Notes: generated from the sequence alone by a model not told the origin. A stretch of 64,000 bases of DNA from Ruminococcus sp. (GCA_017519145.1 JAFWTA010000030.1:124001-188000); one strand, 5' to 3'; positions 37,805 through 47,218 are shown, counted from the stretch's first letter. Translations and numbers: made by a program.

Positions 37805-37833
37805 ATTATATCACAAGTTGTTAGTATTTGCAA
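37805..37833 (-). promoter_or_regulatory. SigA-type promoter for the apbE operon
   Basis: Minus-strand TTGCAA (37828-37833) and TATAAT (37805-37810), spacer 17 bp, about 28 nt before apbE. Confidence 0.82.
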
Positions 37834-37855
37834 CCATAATTTCATGACAGCAGCA

Positions 37856-37890
37856 AAAAAGCCACAACAGACTTATCTGTGTGGCTTTTT
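37856..37890 (-). terminator. Terminator of gpmI
   Basis: AAAAAGCCAC/GTGGCTTTTT outer stem with inner CAGA/TCTG pairing, and TTTTTT on the minus strand. Confidence 0.88.
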
Positions 37891-37900
37891 ATACATTTTA

Positions 37901-39421
37901 TTACTTCTTGAGCAGGCTCTTTCCTGTCATTTCAGCAGGCTGAGGTACTCCCATGATATCAAGCATTGTAGGAGCAAGATCAGCAAGAACGCCGCCTTCG
38001 ATAAGCTCTCCCTCAACACCTACAGCAATAAGCGGAACAGGGTTAGTTGTGTGTGCAGTAAAAGGACTGCCATCGGGCTCCATCATCTTATCAGCATTAC
38101 CGTGATCGGCAGTGATAAGAGCTGCACCGCCCTTGGCAAGGATCTTCTCGACCATTCTTCCAACGCAGGTGTCTGTAGCCTCAACAGCCTTTACAGCTGC
38201 ATCGAATATACCTGTATGACCAACCATATCGCAGTTGGCATAGTTGAGTATAATTACATCATACTTGTCAGAGTCGATAGCTTCGCAAACAGCATCGCAA
38301 ACTTCATAAGCACTCATCTCGGGCTTGAGGTCAAACGTAGGAACATCAGGAGACTTGATAAGGATTCTATCCTCTCCTTCGAACTGCTTCTCCTCACCGC
38401 CATTGAAGAAGAATGTAACATGAGCATACTTCTGTGTTTCAGCGATACGAAGCTGTGTTTTCCCAAGCTTAGAAAGGTATTCACCCATAGTCATTGTGAG
38501 CTGCTCGGGAGGATATGCAACAGATACATTGGGCATTGTTGCGTCATACTGAGCCATGCAAACGAACTTCACAGGGAAGAAGCCGTTTCTTCTCTCAAAT
38601 CCGTTGAAGTCAGGATCAACAAATGAACGTGTGATCTGTCTTGCACGGTCAGGACGGAAGTTAAAGAAGATAACGCTGTCATCAGCCTTTATCTGAGCGC
38701 CGCCGTCAATGACTGTAGGAAGCATGAACTCGTCGGTAACTTCATTTGCATATGAGTTCTTGATCGCCTGTACAGGATCTGTCTCCTTAACACCTTCGCC
38801 GTAAACCAGTGCAGAATAAGCCTTTTCAACTCTATCCCAAGCGTTATCTCTGTCCATTGCATAGAATCGTCCGGAAATGGTAGCTACCTTGCCGAGACCT
38901 ATCTTGTTAAGCTCTGCAACAGTTTCTTCCATGTACTCAGCAGCTGACGAAGGGGGAACGTCTCTTCCGTCAAGGAACGCGTGAATGTAAACCTTGTCAA
39001 GCCCGTTCTTTTTAGCCATTTCTACGATACCGAAAAGGTGCTCCATGTGGCTGTGAACACCACCGGGTGAAAGGAGTCCCATAAGGTGAAGTGCGCTGTT
39101 CTTTTCCTTGCAGCTGTTCATAGCGTCAAGGATAGCCTTATTGCTCTCAAATGTGCCGTCCTTGATATCCTTGGATATCTTGACCAACATCTGGTAAACG
39201 ATACGGCCTGCGCCGATATTTGTGTGTCCTACCTCGGAGTTGCCCATCTGTCCGTCGGGAAGTCCGACATCGAGACCGCTTGCGCCGATAATAGTATTGG
39301 GGCACTCAGCCATGTATTTGTCAAGATTCGGCTTCTTGGCTGCAGCAATAGCGTTGCCGTATGTATCGGGGTTATAGCCGAAACCGTCCATGATTATAAG
39401 TGCTACGGGTTTTTTTGACAT
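37901..39421 (-). CDS. gpmI: 2,3-bisphosphoglycerate-independent phosphoglycerate mutase
   Basis: Interconverts 3- and 2-phosphoglycerate using two Mn2+ ions; alkaline-phosphatase superfamily. 506 residues. Metal and nucleophile motifs: LIIMDGFGYNP, GQMGNSEVGHTNIGAGR (Ser nucleophile near 62), HAFLDGRDVPPSSA, SGRFYAMDRD, NYANCDMVGHTG and ITADHGNADKM. Ribosome-binding site AAGGAG 7 nt upstream. Part of the local glycolysis cluster, though separated from tpiA by a membrane-protein gene. Confidence 0.96.
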   Translation of the reverse strand: MSKKPVALIIMDGFGYNPDTYGNAIAAAKKPNLDKYMAECPNTIIGASGLDVGLPDGQMGNSEVGHTNIGAGRIVYQMLVKISKDIKDGTFESNKAILDAMNSCKEKNSALHLMGLLSPGGVHSHMEHLFGIVEMAKKNGLDKVYIHAFLDGRDVPPSSAAEYMEETVAELNKIGLGKVATISGRFYAMDRDNAWDRVEKAYSALVYGEGVKETDPVQAIKNSYANEVTDEFMLPTVIDGGAQIKADDSVIFFNFRPDRARQITRSFVDPDFNGFERRNGFFPVKFVCMAQYDATMPNVSVAYPPEQLTMTMGEYLSKLGKTQLRIAETQKYAHVTFFFNGGEEKQFEGEDRILIKSPDVPTFDLKPEMSAYEVCDAVCEAIDSDKYDVIILNYANCDMVGHTGIFDAAVKAVEATDTCVGRMVEKILAKGGAALITADHGNADKMMEPDGSPFTAHTTNPVPLIAVGVEGELIEGGVLADLAPTMLDIMGVPQPAEMTGKSLLKK

Positions 39422-39535
39422 AAAAATTCTCCTTTAAAGATAAGTTTAAATATCTATATGTGCCGGCATATGTCGGCCACGCAATAAACGTACTCCCCTC
39501 TTGGAAAATACGATTTCTGCCGTTAGTTATAATGC

Positions 39536-40309
39536 TCACGACCAGAACAAACATAGTCCTGAGCTTTCATCAAATGCACAGCCAAAACTGCCGCTCTTAT
39601 ATACAACAGCATCTGTGCTAAGATCAAGTTTCTGTTCATCACTGAGCCATATGAAAACATGATGCGGAATACTCAAATAGTCCGAAATAACAGTTACATG
39701 ATAATTGATATCCTGTTCATAAAGTTCAATGTCAGTTTTATTATCAAAATTGTATTCACTAAAAGTCTTTTCTTTCTTGATATTTTCAAGACCATTAGCT
39801 TTAGCTCCGGAGATATACTCTTTTATTTGCTCTTTATCACATCGCATGACAAGATAAGCGTAAGGATGATAATCCTGTGCCGGAAATGACATTTCTGTAC
39901 GAAAGAAGTATTCGTCACAGTTATCCGGAAGATGCTGCGGAAGGATCTTTTTCCATTCACTGTCTGATCTTATGCCATATCCAAAAACTGCTCTCTTTAC
40001 GGGATAAAGATGCTTATTATTCTTGAACGATACTCCTATTATCGGAGAAGCCAAAATGATAACAGCAAATAATATAGTGATAATGCGAACAATTATAAGA
40101 GGCGATCTGAAAGTACCATCCTTGCGATTTTTGCGAAATAAGATGACAAGAAAGAAATTAGCCGCAAGGAAGGGGAATAAAAACATTTCTGTTATTCCAT
40201 AAGCAGAAAACACAAGGAAACAGCCGCCAAGGAAGAAGAAAAAAAGTACAAATAAAACATTAATATAGAAATATACCGATCTATTTGCTCTTGCTTTATT
40301 ATTAGCCAT
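39536..40309 (-). CDS. Hypothetical membrane protein
   Basis: 257 residues. Three hydrophobic helices in the first ~95 residues (YINVLFVLFFFFLGGCFLVF, FLFPFLAANFFLVILF, IITILFAVIILASPIIGV), then a soluble domain of about 150 residues rich in Tyr, Asp and Lys (from YPVKRAVFGYGIRSDSEW). No motif recognised. It has its own consensus promoter and a GGTGA ribosome-binding site. Its base composition is more A/T-rich than the glycolytic genes around it, consistent with an accessory gene. Confidence 0.72.
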   Translation of the reverse strand: MANNKARANRSVYFYINVLFVLFFFFLGGCFLVFSAYGITEMFLFPFLAANFFLVILFRKNRKDGTFRSPLIIVRIITILFAVIILASPIIGVSFKNNKHLYPVKRAVFGYGIRSDSEWKKILPQHLPDNCDEYFFRTEMSFPAQDYHPYAYLVMRCDKEQIKEYISGAKANGLENIKKEKTFSEYNFDNKTDIELYEQDINYHVTVISDYLSIPHHVFIWLSDEQKLDLSTDAVVYKSGSFGCAFDESSGLCLFWS

Positions 40310-40366
40310 AGAATCACCTTTTCAAAAGATTGGGTAAAGAAAAAGACTTTGTCCTTCTATGACAAT

Positions 40367-40395
40367 AGTATAGCACAGCAAACATTATTTGTCAA
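40367..40395 (-). promoter_or_regulatory. SigA-type promoter for the hypothetical membrane gene
   Basis: Minus-strand TTGACA (40390-40395) and TATACT (40367-40372), spacer 17 bp. Confidence 0.82.
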
Positions 40396-40450
40396 TATAA
40401 AATTATCGTTTTTCGATACTTTTATATCGATTATCAAAAACTATAATATT

Positions 40451-40485
40451 TATTCTCCCGACTGAACAAGACAGTCGGGAGAATA
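40451..40485 (-). terminator. Terminator after tpiA
   Basis: Perfect 14-bp stem TATTCTCCCGACTG with a 7-nt loop, downstream of tpiA on the minus strand. The tail is A/T-rich rather than a clean T run. Confidence 0.75.
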
Positions 40486-40501
40486 AGAGATATCAGATTT
40501 A

Positions 40502-41278
40502 TCAGCCGTTTACAGCTGCCTGAACGATAACATTGAAATCTTCAGCCTTCAGTGAAGCACCGCCGATGAGACCGCCGTCGATGTCGGGCTTAGCAAGAAG
40601 CTCAGCAGCATTCTTTGCGTTCATAGATCCGCCGTACTGGATCGTTACAGCGTCTGCTGTAGCCTGATCGAAGAGCTTAGCAAGCTGAGCACGGATAAAG
40701 CCGCATACTTCCTCAGCCTGATCAGGAGTAGCTGTAAGACCTGTACCGATAGCCCATACAGGCTCGTATGCGATAACAACATTCTTTACCTGCTCTGCTG
40801 TGAGTGACCAGAGATCAAGCTTGATCTGACGAGCGATAACTTCCTCAGTGATGTTGCACTCGCGCTCCCACTTGAGCTCACCAACACATACGATGGGCTT
40901 GAGACCAGCCTCGAGAGCAGCGATAGTTCTCTTGTTAACTGTCTCATCTGTCTCGCCGAAGTACTGTCTTCTCTCGCTGTGACCGATTACAACGTACTCA
41001 ACACCGAGCTCTGTGAGCATATCAGCTGAGATCTCGCCTGTGAAAGCACCGCTCTTCTCAAAGTGTACGTTCTCAGCACCGATCTTAACATTGCTGCCTG
41101 CTGTTGTGTTGATAGCTGTCTCGAGGTTTGTGAAAGGAACAAAAGCAATAACCTCGATCTTGCCCTCAGCATTAGCTACGAGAGGCTTGATAGCCTCGAG
41201 AAGTGCCTTAGCCTCGGGACGAGTCTTGTTCATTTTCCAGTTTCCGGCAATAATTGCCTTTCTGAGATCCTTGTTCAT
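40502..41278 (-). CDS. tpiA: Triosephosphate isomerase
   Basis: Glycolytic isomerase of dihydroxyacetone phosphate and glyceraldehyde 3-phosphate. 258 residues, TIM barrel: GNWKMNKT (Asn/Lys), VIGHSERRQYFGE (catalytic His), VIAYEPVWAIGTG (catalytic Glu), IQYGGSMNAKNA and DGGLIGGASL. Ribosome-binding site AAGGAG. It follows the 70-residue membrane protein by 18 nt, likely the same transcript as pgk. Confidence 0.97.
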   Translation of the reverse strand: MNKDLRKAIIAGNWKMNKTRPEAKALLEAIKPLVANAEGKIEVIAFVPFTNLETAINTTAGSNVKIGAENVHFEKSGAFTGEISADMLTELGVEYVVIGHSERRQYFGETDETVNKRTIAALEAGLKPIVCVGELKWERECNITEEVIARQIKLDLWSLTAEQVKNVVIAYEPVWAIGTGLTATPDQAEEVCGFIRAQLAKLFDQATADAVTIQYGGSMNAKNAAELLAKPDIDGGLIGGASLKAEDFNVIVQAAVNG

Positions 41279-41296
41279 GGTATATAACTCCTTTTA

Positions 41297-41509
41297 TCAG
41301 AATTTTAATTCGTCGTCATCATCGTCGTCGTAATACGGAAGCATATCTGCGTCTTTGTCGCCGAAATTGTTGCCGCTGTTGTTTCCGATAGCAATGCCCT
41401 TCTTTATAGGAGAAAGAACAAAACCTAAAACAACTCCGAGAAGAAAACAAACGACGGAAAGAAGAATAAGAGTTGTCTTATCCTCCTGTGCTCTTGTAAT
41501 GAGTTTCAT
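41297..41509 (-). CDS. Small single-pass membrane protein with acidic C-terminus
   Basis: 70 residues: a charged N-terminus, one transmembrane helix (TLILLSVVCFLLGVVLGFVL), then a Gly/Asn-rich linker and a tail of six consecutive Asp. A GAGGTG ribosome-binding site 7 nt upstream and placement between pgk and tpiA support it as a real gene. Function unknown; the tail could bind a divalent cation or a basic partner. Confidence 0.7.
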   Translation of the reverse strand: MKLITRAQEDKTTLILLSVVCFLLGVVLGFVLSPIKKGIAIGNNSGNNFGDKDADMLPYYDDDDDDELKF

Positions 41510-41533
41510 AATAACACCTCATTTATTACAATA

Positions 41534-41557
41534 AGGGCGAATATTTCTATCCGCCCT
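41534..41557 (-). terminator. Attenuator-like hairpin downstream of pgk
   Basis: AGGGCG..ATA and TAT..CGCCCT pair around a short loop between pgk and the small membrane gene. No strong T tract, so partial termination is more likely. Confidence 0.45.
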
Positions 41558-41570
41558 ATTGATAATGTAA

Positions 41571-42791
41571 TTACTTTTCAGCGATAGCTGCAACGCCGGG
41601 AAGCACCTTACCCTCGAGGTATTCGAGTGAAGCACCGCCACCTGTTGAGATGTGGCTCATCTTATCAGCAAATCCGAGCTGGATAGCAGCTGTAGCAGAA
41701 TCGCCGCCGCCGATGATAGTTGTAGCGTCAGCCTCAGCAAGTGCCTCGCAAACTGCTACTGTACCCTTTCTGAGTGTGGGGTTCTCGAAAACGCCCATAG
41801 GTCCGTTCCATACAACAGTCTTTGCAGTCTTTGCAGCCTCTGCAAAGATAGCAGCTGTCTTAGGACCGATATCAAGACCCATCTTATCAGCAGGGATCTT
41901 GTCAGCGTCAACATACTCTACGCTGATCTCTGCATCGATAGGATCAGGGAATGAAGCTGCAATAGCTGTATCAACAGGAAGAAGTATCTTCTTACCGAGC
42001 TTCTCAGCCTTAGCAAGCATTTCCTTACAGTAGTCAAGCTTCTCCTCATCAACCAGTGACATACCGATGGAGCCGCCCTGTGCCTTGATAAATGTATAAG
42101 CCATACCGCCGCCGATGATAAGTGTGTCACACTTCTCAAGGAGGTTAGAAATAACATTGAGCTTATCAGCTACCTTAGCTCCGCCGAGGATAGCAACGAA
42201 AGGTCTCTCGGGAACCTCAACTGCATTGCCGAGATACTGGATCTCCTTCTGCATGAGGTAACCAACAGCTGTCTCCTTAACGAACTTTGTAACGCCTGCT
42301 GTTGAAGCGTGAGCTCTGTGAGCAGAACCGAAAGCGTCCATAACGAAAACTTCGCCGTCAACGAGGTCAGCGAGCTCCTTAGAGAACTCCTCACCGTTCT
42401 TTGTCTCTTCGTTTCCACGGAAACGTGTATTCTCGAGAACAACGATCTCGCCGTCGTTCATAGCAGCAACAGCCTTCTTAGCGTTGTCGCCTACAACTGT
42501 GTCATCAGCTGCAAATGTAACCTTTGTGCTTACCAGCTCAGCAAGTCTTGCTGCTGCAGGAGCAAGTGAGAACTTAGCCTCAGGACCATTCTTGGGCTTG
42601 CCGAGATGTGAGCAAAGAACAACCTTTGCACCGTTCTCAACGAGCTTATTGATAGTGGGAAGAGCAGCCTGGATTCTGTTATCATTTGTGATAACGCCGT
42701 CCTTCATAGGAACGTTGAAGTCTACTCTAACGAGTACCTTTCTGCCCTTAACGTTAATGTCTTCTACAGTAACCTTGTTTAATCCTGCCAT
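41571..42791 (-). CDS. pgk: Phosphoglycerate kinase
   Basis: First ATP-yielding step of glycolysis. 406 residues with [54 protein letters not shown], the nucleotide site NGPMGVFE and [10 protein letters not shown] near the C-terminus, then [13 protein letters not shown]. The start has AAGGATG with adequate spacing. First gene of the pgk-(small membrane protein)-tpiA unit. Confidence 0.97.
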   Translation of the reverse strand: MAGLNKVTVEDINVKGRKVLVRVDFNVPMKDGVITNDNRIQAALPTINKLVENGAKVVLCSHLGKPKNGPEAKFSLAPAAARLAELVSTKVTFAADDTVVGDNAKKAVAAMNDGEIVVLENTRFRGNEETKNGEEFSKELADLVDGEVFVMDAFGSAHRAHASTAGVTKFVKETAVGYLMQKEIQYLGNAVEVPERPFVAILGGAKVADKLNVISNLLEKCDTLIIGGGMAYTFIKAQGGSIGMSLVDEEKLDYCKEMLAKAEKLGKKILLPVDTAIAASFPDPIDAEISVEYVDADKIPADKMGLDIGPKTAAIFAEAAKTAKTVVWNGPMGVFENPTLRKGTVAVCEALAEADATTIIGGGDSATAAIQLGFADKMSHISTGGGASLEYLEGKVLPGVAAIAEK

Positions 42792-42830
42792 GGGTATGAC
42801 ATCCTTTCGTAATAAGATACATTGGTCGCT

Positions 42831-42889
42831 GTTGTTATATTATTAACAACGTACATTTCTATTTTACACTATTTCAAGATTTTTTGCAA
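42831..42889 (-). promoter_or_regulatory. SigA-type promoter and leader hairpin for pgk
   Basis: Minus-strand TTGCAA (42884-42889) and TAAAAT (42861-42866), spacer 17 bp. The leader contains an inverted repeat GTTGTTA/TAACAAC (around 42831-42849). Confidence 0.72.
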
Positions 42890-43011
42890 GTCTTTCCGTA
42901 ATATTTTTCATGATAAACATGAAAACTTTTTGTTACGAGGCATAATATATCAAAAATGCACCCTTTTGAATGATTTTTCTCCGACAAAAGAAGATAAAAA
43001 GCTGTTTTTTA

Positions 43012-43040
43012 TTGACATAGTCCTCCGTATCATGTATAAT
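43012..43040 (+). promoter_or_regulatory. Consensus SigA promoter for the TrmO gene
   Basis: TTGACA at 43012-43017 and TATAAT at 43035-43040, spacer 17 bp. Confidence 0.88.
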
Positions 43041-43066
43041 TTGAGTAAATAAAACGTATTTCGAAG

Positions 43067-43531
43067 ATGAAGCAAATGGGAAACATCATCATGTTGCCCA
43101 TAGGCTATGTTAAAAACAATGTTTCTGAAAAGAAATACACAGCATGGGGCGACGATATATCATCTATCATACTTAAATCCGAATACTGTACGGGTCTGAC
43201 AGGACTTGAGGACTTTTCCCACGCGACAATACTGTTTTACCTTGACAAAGCCGACTATATCAAAGAAAGACATTTGCAGAGAAGACCTCAGAACCGCGAG
43301 GAAATGCCGGCAGTTGGTATATTTTCGCAACGCTGCAAGGACAGAGCTAATCAAATCGGAATAACTTCGGTTGAAATAATATCTGTATCAGATGATAAGC
43401 TTGTCGTAAAAGGACTTGACGCAGTGGACGGAACACCCGTTCTTGATATAAAGCCCTATTATCCTGTTTATGATAAAAAGGAAGCCAAAGTGCCCGAATG
43501 GGTGGATAAATTAATAGAAAAGTATTTCTGA
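43067..43531 (+). CDS. trmO: tRNA (t6A37) N6-methyltransferase, TrmO/TsaA family
   Basis: 154 residues or slightly fewer. The family methylates N6-threonylcarbamoyladenosine 37 of tRNA using SAM. Signatures: PIGYVKNN start, LTGLEDFSHATILFYLDKA, RRPQNREEMPAVGIFSQRCKDRANQIGIT (shown here in part) and LDAVDGTPVLDIKPYYP. Three in-frame ATGs (43067, 43076, 43091) compete and none has a clean ribosome-binding site; homology favours one of the later two. Confidence 0.87.
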   Translation: MKQMGNIIMLPIGYVKNNVSEKKYTAWGDDISSIILKSEYCTGLTGLEDFSHATILFYLDKADYIKERHLQRRPQNREEMPAVGIFSQRCKDRANQIGITSVEIISVSDDKLVVKGLDAVDGTPVLDIKPYYPVYDKKEAKVPEWVDKLIEKYF

Positions 43532-43544
43532 ATATATAAAACGA

Positions 43545-43577
43545 ACCCGAAAACAAGTTTTTGCTTTCGGGTCATTT
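43545..43577. terminator. Bidirectional terminator between trmO and oadB
   Basis: ACCCGAAA pairs with TTTCGGGT, followed by CATTTTTAT on the plus strand; the loop is A/T-rich. Confidence 0.82.
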
Positions 43578-43585
43578 TTATATTA

Positions 43586-44806
43586 TCACTTAAATACTGC
43601 AAGCAGGAATCCAGCTGCGATAGCAGAACCGATAACACCTGCTACGTTTGGTCCCATAGCGTGCATGAGCAGGAAGTTTGAGGGATTAGCCTTCTGACCT
43701 TCCATCTGCGATACACGGGCAGCCATAGGAACGGCTGAAACACCTGCAGAACCGATAAGAGGATTGATCTTGCCGCCTGAAAGCTTATACATGATCTTTC
43801 CGACGAGAAGTCCGCCGATAGTTGAGAATGCAAATGCTGTAAGACCAAGAACGATGATCTTTATGGTCTCAAGTGAGAGGAATCTGTCAGCAGCTGTTGT
43901 TGCGCCAACGGAAATTCCAAGGAAAACAGTTACGATGTTCATAAGAGCATTCTGAACTGTGTCTGAAAGTCTCTCTGTAACTCCACATTCTCTCCAGAGA
44001 TTACCAAGCATAAGACAGCCTACGAGAGGAGCTGTTGAAGGGAGAAGAAGAATTACGAACATAGCAACGATTATAGGGAAGATGATCTTCTCTGTCTTTG
44101 TTACGACACGAGTCTGCTCCATCTTTACTTCTCTTTCCTTCTTTGTGGTGAGAAGTCTCATGAGAGGAGGCTGTATCATGGGGATAAGAGCCATGTAAGA
44201 GTAAGCTGCGATAGCTATAGGTCCGAGGAGCTCAGGAGCCAGCTTAGTTGTAAGGAAGATAGCTGTAGGACCATCTGCACCGCCGATGATACCGATAGAT
44301 GCGGCCTGATTTCCACTGAATCCAAGGCATACAGCTCCAAAGAACGCAAGGAATACACCCATCTGAGCAGCAGCTCCGAGGAGAAGGCTCTTAGGATTTG
44401 AGATAAGAGGACCGAAATCTGTCATAGCGCCAACACCCATGAATATGAGTGAAGGATAGATACCTGCCTTGACGCCTATGTAGAGAATATCAAGAAGTCC
44501 GCCATGAGCCATGATCGCTCCGTAGCTGTGGTAATCCTGATGCTCAGGGTCAAGGAAGTTGTCCCAGAGGTCCATGTGATAAAGTGCATCGGAAGTATCT
44601 CCGCCTGTGAAGTAAGACAGATTTACAAGGAGACAGCCGAATGCGATACCAACAAGAAGAAGAGGCTCAAACTTCTTCTTGATACCAAGATAAAGGAGGA
44701 CGCAGGAAATAAGGATCATTATAAGATTCTTCCAGCCTCCATCAATGAGAAAGCTGTGGAATCCCGAGCTTTCCCAGAGAGTCTTTAGGGTTTCAAGTAT
44801 ATCCAT
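43586..44806 (-). CDS. oadB: Na+-translocating decarboxylase subunit beta
   Basis: 406 residues, about ten transmembrane helices; the channel and pump part of oxaloacetate-type decarboxylases, which decarboxylates carboxybiotin and exports Na+. The essential Asp motif GIIGGADGPTAIF (equivalent to Asp203 of Klebsiella OadB) and the C-terminal GLVSAVPMAARV-like segment (GSAGVSAVPMAARVSQ) are intact. Last gene of the four-gene operon, 12 nt after the biotin-carrier gene. Confidence 0.94.
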   Translation of the reverse strand: MDILETLKTLWESSGFHSFLIDGGWKNLIMILISCVLLYLGIKKKFEPLLLVGIAFGCLLVNLSYFTGGDTSDALYHMDLWDNFLDPEHQDYHSYGAIMAHGGLLDILYIGVKAGIYPSLIFMGVGAMTDFGPLISNPKSLLLGAAAQMGVFLAFFGAVCLGFSGNQAASIGIIGGADGPTAIFLTTKLAPELLGPIAIAAYSYMALIPMIQPPLMRLLTTKKEREVKMEQTRVVTKTEKIIFPIIVAMFVILLLPSTAPLVGCLMLGNLWRECGVTERLSDTVQNALMNIVTVFLGISVGATTAADRFLSLETIKIIVLGLTAFAFSTIGGLLVGKIMYKLSGGKINPLIGSAGVSAVPMAARVSQMEGQKANPSNFLLMHAMGPNVAGVIGSAIAAGFLLAVFK

Positions 44807-44818
44807 TTCAAGTCCTCC

Positions 44819-45220
44819 TTATGCGATAACAACCAGAGGAGCGCCTGTATCTACAACAGAACCCTTGCTTGTAACTACCTGAGCAACGGTACCGTCCTTA
44901 GGAGCTACTATCTCATTTTCCATCTTCATAGCCTCGAGGATAACGAGGATCTGACCAGCCTTAACAGCATCGCCCTTTGCAACGTCAACTCTGATGATGT
45001 TTCCGGGCATAGGAGCTGTTACCGTCTCGCCTGCTGCAAGATCAACAGGTGCTGCAGGTGCAGGAGCGGGAGCAGCTGCGGCAGCAGGTGCAGCAGCAAC
45101 AGGAGCAGCGGCTGCTGCGGGAGCGGGTGCAAGTGCCTCATATTCATCAAGCAGAACAGCTTTTCCCTGCTCTACCTCAACTTCATAGGTTTTGCCGTTA
45201 AGAGTTACTTTATACTTCAT
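44819..45220 (-). CDS. Biotin carrier protein of the decarboxylase
   Basis: 133 residues. A short N-terminal domain (KYKVTLNGKTYEVEVEQG), an Ala/Pro-rich flexible linker (about 31-60) and a C-terminal biotinyl domain with the biotinylation lysine in EAMKMENEIVAP (near 99). It shuttles the carboxyl group from OadA to OadB. The separate carrier instead of an OadA-fused domain is common in Clostridia. Confidence 0.93.
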   Translation of the reverse strand: MKYKVTLNGKTYEVEVEQGKAVLLDEYEALAPAPAAAAAPVAAAPAAAAAPAPAPAAPVDLAAGETVTAPMPGNIIRVDVAKGDAVKAGQILVILEAMKMENEIVAPKDGTVAQVVTSKGSVVDTGAPLVVIA

Positions 45221-45222
45221 GA

Positions 45223-45606
45223 TTATTTGACCTCCTTAATGGAAATAAAGTGCAGCTCATTGAGCGGCTTCTGCATTTTATCGGCAACTATAGCCATTAT
45301 CATTGCAGCTTCCTTATCAGGAACGTCAAAGAGCTTAACATGACCTGCTGAACCGGGAGCAAGAGGGAGCTCCTTTTCGGCTTCCGGAGCAGTCTCGGGA
45401 ACTGCCTTCTTTGCAGCTTCTGCATTAGCGCTTTCCTTTGCATTCTTTGACTTGAAGTAAGCACCTGTGCAATAAAGAACTATCATCAGAAAAACAAGTC
45501 CGCAGAAAACTACACAGTAACCGAATACAGCAGTTATAGCCGCATCGCCGATAGACATTTCCTTTACGTTTTCGGCAGCAGCAATAAAAAAGTTTGAATC
45601 AAACAT
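45223..45606 (-). CDS. oadG: Decarboxylase gamma/delta-type membrane subunit
   Basis: 127 residues. One N-terminal transmembrane helix (TAVFGYCVVFCGLVFLMIVLYC), an acidic Pro/Ala/Glu linker and a C-terminal domain ending LNELHFISIKEVK, where a small regulatory or Zn-binding role is known for OadG relatives. It anchors the alpha subunit to OadB. Position between oadA and the carrier gene is the usual one. Confidence 0.85.
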   Translation of the reverse strand: MFDSNFFIAAAENVKEMSIGDAAITAVFGYCVVFCGLVFLMIVLYCTGAYFKSKNAKESANAEAAKKAVPETAPEAEKELPLAPGSAGHVKLFDVPDKEAAMIMAIVADKMQKPLNELHFISIKEVK

Positions 45607-45618
45607 AACTCTGCCTCC

Positions 45619-47016
45619 TTACATTTCCTCAATGGTGTAAACAGCTTCGTTTTCTTCCTTAGCCTTGCGGTCCTTGAGGAAATTGAGTGTCTGGTCGGGA
45701 TAGCAGATGTAGCTCATTACATCCTCTTCGCTGCGGCAGAGATCTCCGAGAGCTTCTCTTGCAGCAGTGAACTCCTCGCCTGTTCTCTTCTGGTCTTCGA
45801 TACGGCAGTCAACAGCTTCACTGTCTCCGAGTACCTTTTCAACGAGCTCCTGTGCGATAGGTGCAGGAGGATTACCGTACTCGCCCTTTATGTAGTTCTT
45901 GATCTCCTTGGAGATATTCTTGTATCTTTCGCCAACAAGCACATTTGTTACAGCCTGATTTCCTACCATCTGAGAGAGAGGTGTAACAAGCGGAGGATAG
46001 CCCATGTCTGCTCTTACCTTCGGGATCTCGGCAAGAGCCTCATCAAATCTGTCCATTGCGTGCATATCTGTGAGGTTAGCGATCATGTTTGAAAGCATAC
46101 CGCCGGGAACCTTGTAAACCAGTGCCTGAGCATCTGTACCGAGGCTCTTGGGATTGAGCTGACCGTTGTCGATGTACTTCTGCTTGATGGGCTTGAAATA
46201 ATCGTTTACCTTATTGATGATGTCCTCGTCAAGACCTGTCTCGATACCGTACTGGCTGAGAGCATAGAACATACTCTCTGTAGCAGGCTGTGAAGTACCG
46301 CCTGAGAAGCATGATGTTGCACAGTCGATAACATCGATACCGGACTCAATAGCCTTTGTGAGAGTCATGTAAGCCATACCTGTTGTGCAGTGAGTATGGA
46401 GAATAAGAGTCATATCACCGATAGCATCCTTGATGCCCTTGATAAGGTGCTCAGCCTCATAAGGAGACATGGTGCCTGCCATATCCTTGAGGCAGATGGT
46501 ATCAAAGCCCATTTTCTGGAGCTCCTTACACATCTCGATATACTTGTCTACTGTATGTACAGGGCTCTGAGTATATGAGATACATCCTGAAGCTATAGTC
46601 TTTTCTGTTGCATACTTCTTTGTAGCATTAAGAGCTGTCTCAATGTTTCTGAAGTCATTGAGAGCATCGAAAATACGGATAACATCGATGCCGTTCTTTA
46701 TAGACAGTTCAATGAACTTTTCAACTACATCGTCGTGATAGTGCTTATATCCCAGAAGGTTCTGACCTCTGAGAAGCATCTGAAGTCTGCTGTTGGGAAG
46801 ATTTTTCCTCAGATTGCGAAGCCTCTCCCACGGGTCTTCACCGAGATAACGAAGACAGGAGTCAAATGTTGCTCCGCCCCAGCACTCGATAGAATAGTAG
46901 CCTGCCTTGTCCATATCAGAGAGAATACCCTCATAATCGGAATATGGCAGACGCGTAGCCATCAGTGACTGATTGGCGTCACGCAATACGGTTTCTGTCA
47001 GTTGCACTTTTTTCAT
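45619..47016 (-). CDS. oadA: Oxaloacetate decarboxylase alpha subunit (carboxyltransferase)
   Basis: About 465 residues; transfers the carboxyl of oxaloacetate to biotin. TETVLRDANQSLMATRL starts the HMGL-like TIM barrel; Zn2+ ligands in LHTHCTTGMAY, the catalytic Lys in CLKDMAGTMSP, ECWGGATFDSCLR and LLRGQNLLGY are the family's. The C-terminal biotin domain is missing because it is a separate gene here. The start is the ATG at 47014-47016, 7 nt after GAGGAGG; a TTG lies 6 nt upstream. It opens the operon. A pyruvate carboxylase partner reading is possible but oadB and oadG argue for the Na+ pump. Confidence 0.94.
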   Translation of the reverse strand: MKKVQLTETVLRDANQSLMATRLPYSDYEGILSDMDKAGYYSIECWGGATFDSCLRYLGEDPWERLRNLRKNLPNSRLQMLLRGQNLLGYKHYHDDVVEKFIELSIKNGIDVIRIFDALNDFRNIETALNATKKYATEKTIASGCISYTQSPVHTVDKYIEMCKELQKMGFDTICLKDMAGTMSPYEAEHLIKGIKDAIGDMTLILHTHCTTGMAYMTLTKAIESGIDVIDCATSCFSGGTSQPATESMFYALSQYGIETGLDEDIINKVNDYFKPIKQKYIDNGQLNPKSLGTDAQALVYKVPGGMLSNMIANLTDMHAMDRFDEALAEIPKVRADMGYPPLVTPLSQMVGNQAVTNVLVGERYKNISKEIKNYIKGEYGNPPAPIAQELVEKVLGDSEAVDCRIEDQKRTGEEFTAAREALGDLCRSEEDVMSYICYPDQTLNFLKDRKAKEENEAVYTIEEM

Positions 47017-47082
47017 GTACAAGCCTCCTCAAAATAAATCTGCATAGCAGAAAAAATATACTGAAAATTTGATCGGTAAAAG

Positions 47083-47131
47083 AATGTATTTTCAACATTC
47101 CTTAAAAAAATCCCAATCAAAATTTATTATA
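47083..47131 (-). promoter_or_regulatory. Promoter and leader hairpin of the oad operon
   Basis: Minus-strand TATAAT at 47126-47131 is clear; the -35 (TGGAAT) is weak. A leader inverted repeat GAATGT/ACATTC lies at 47083-47101, about 70 nt before oadA. Confidence 0.5.
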
Positions 47132-47218
47132 ACATATCACAGAATAAAATTCCACTATTTTTTCAGAAATTATAATTATTTTTTTATTTTACTCAAAACA
47201 ACCTGTTTTACATAACCA

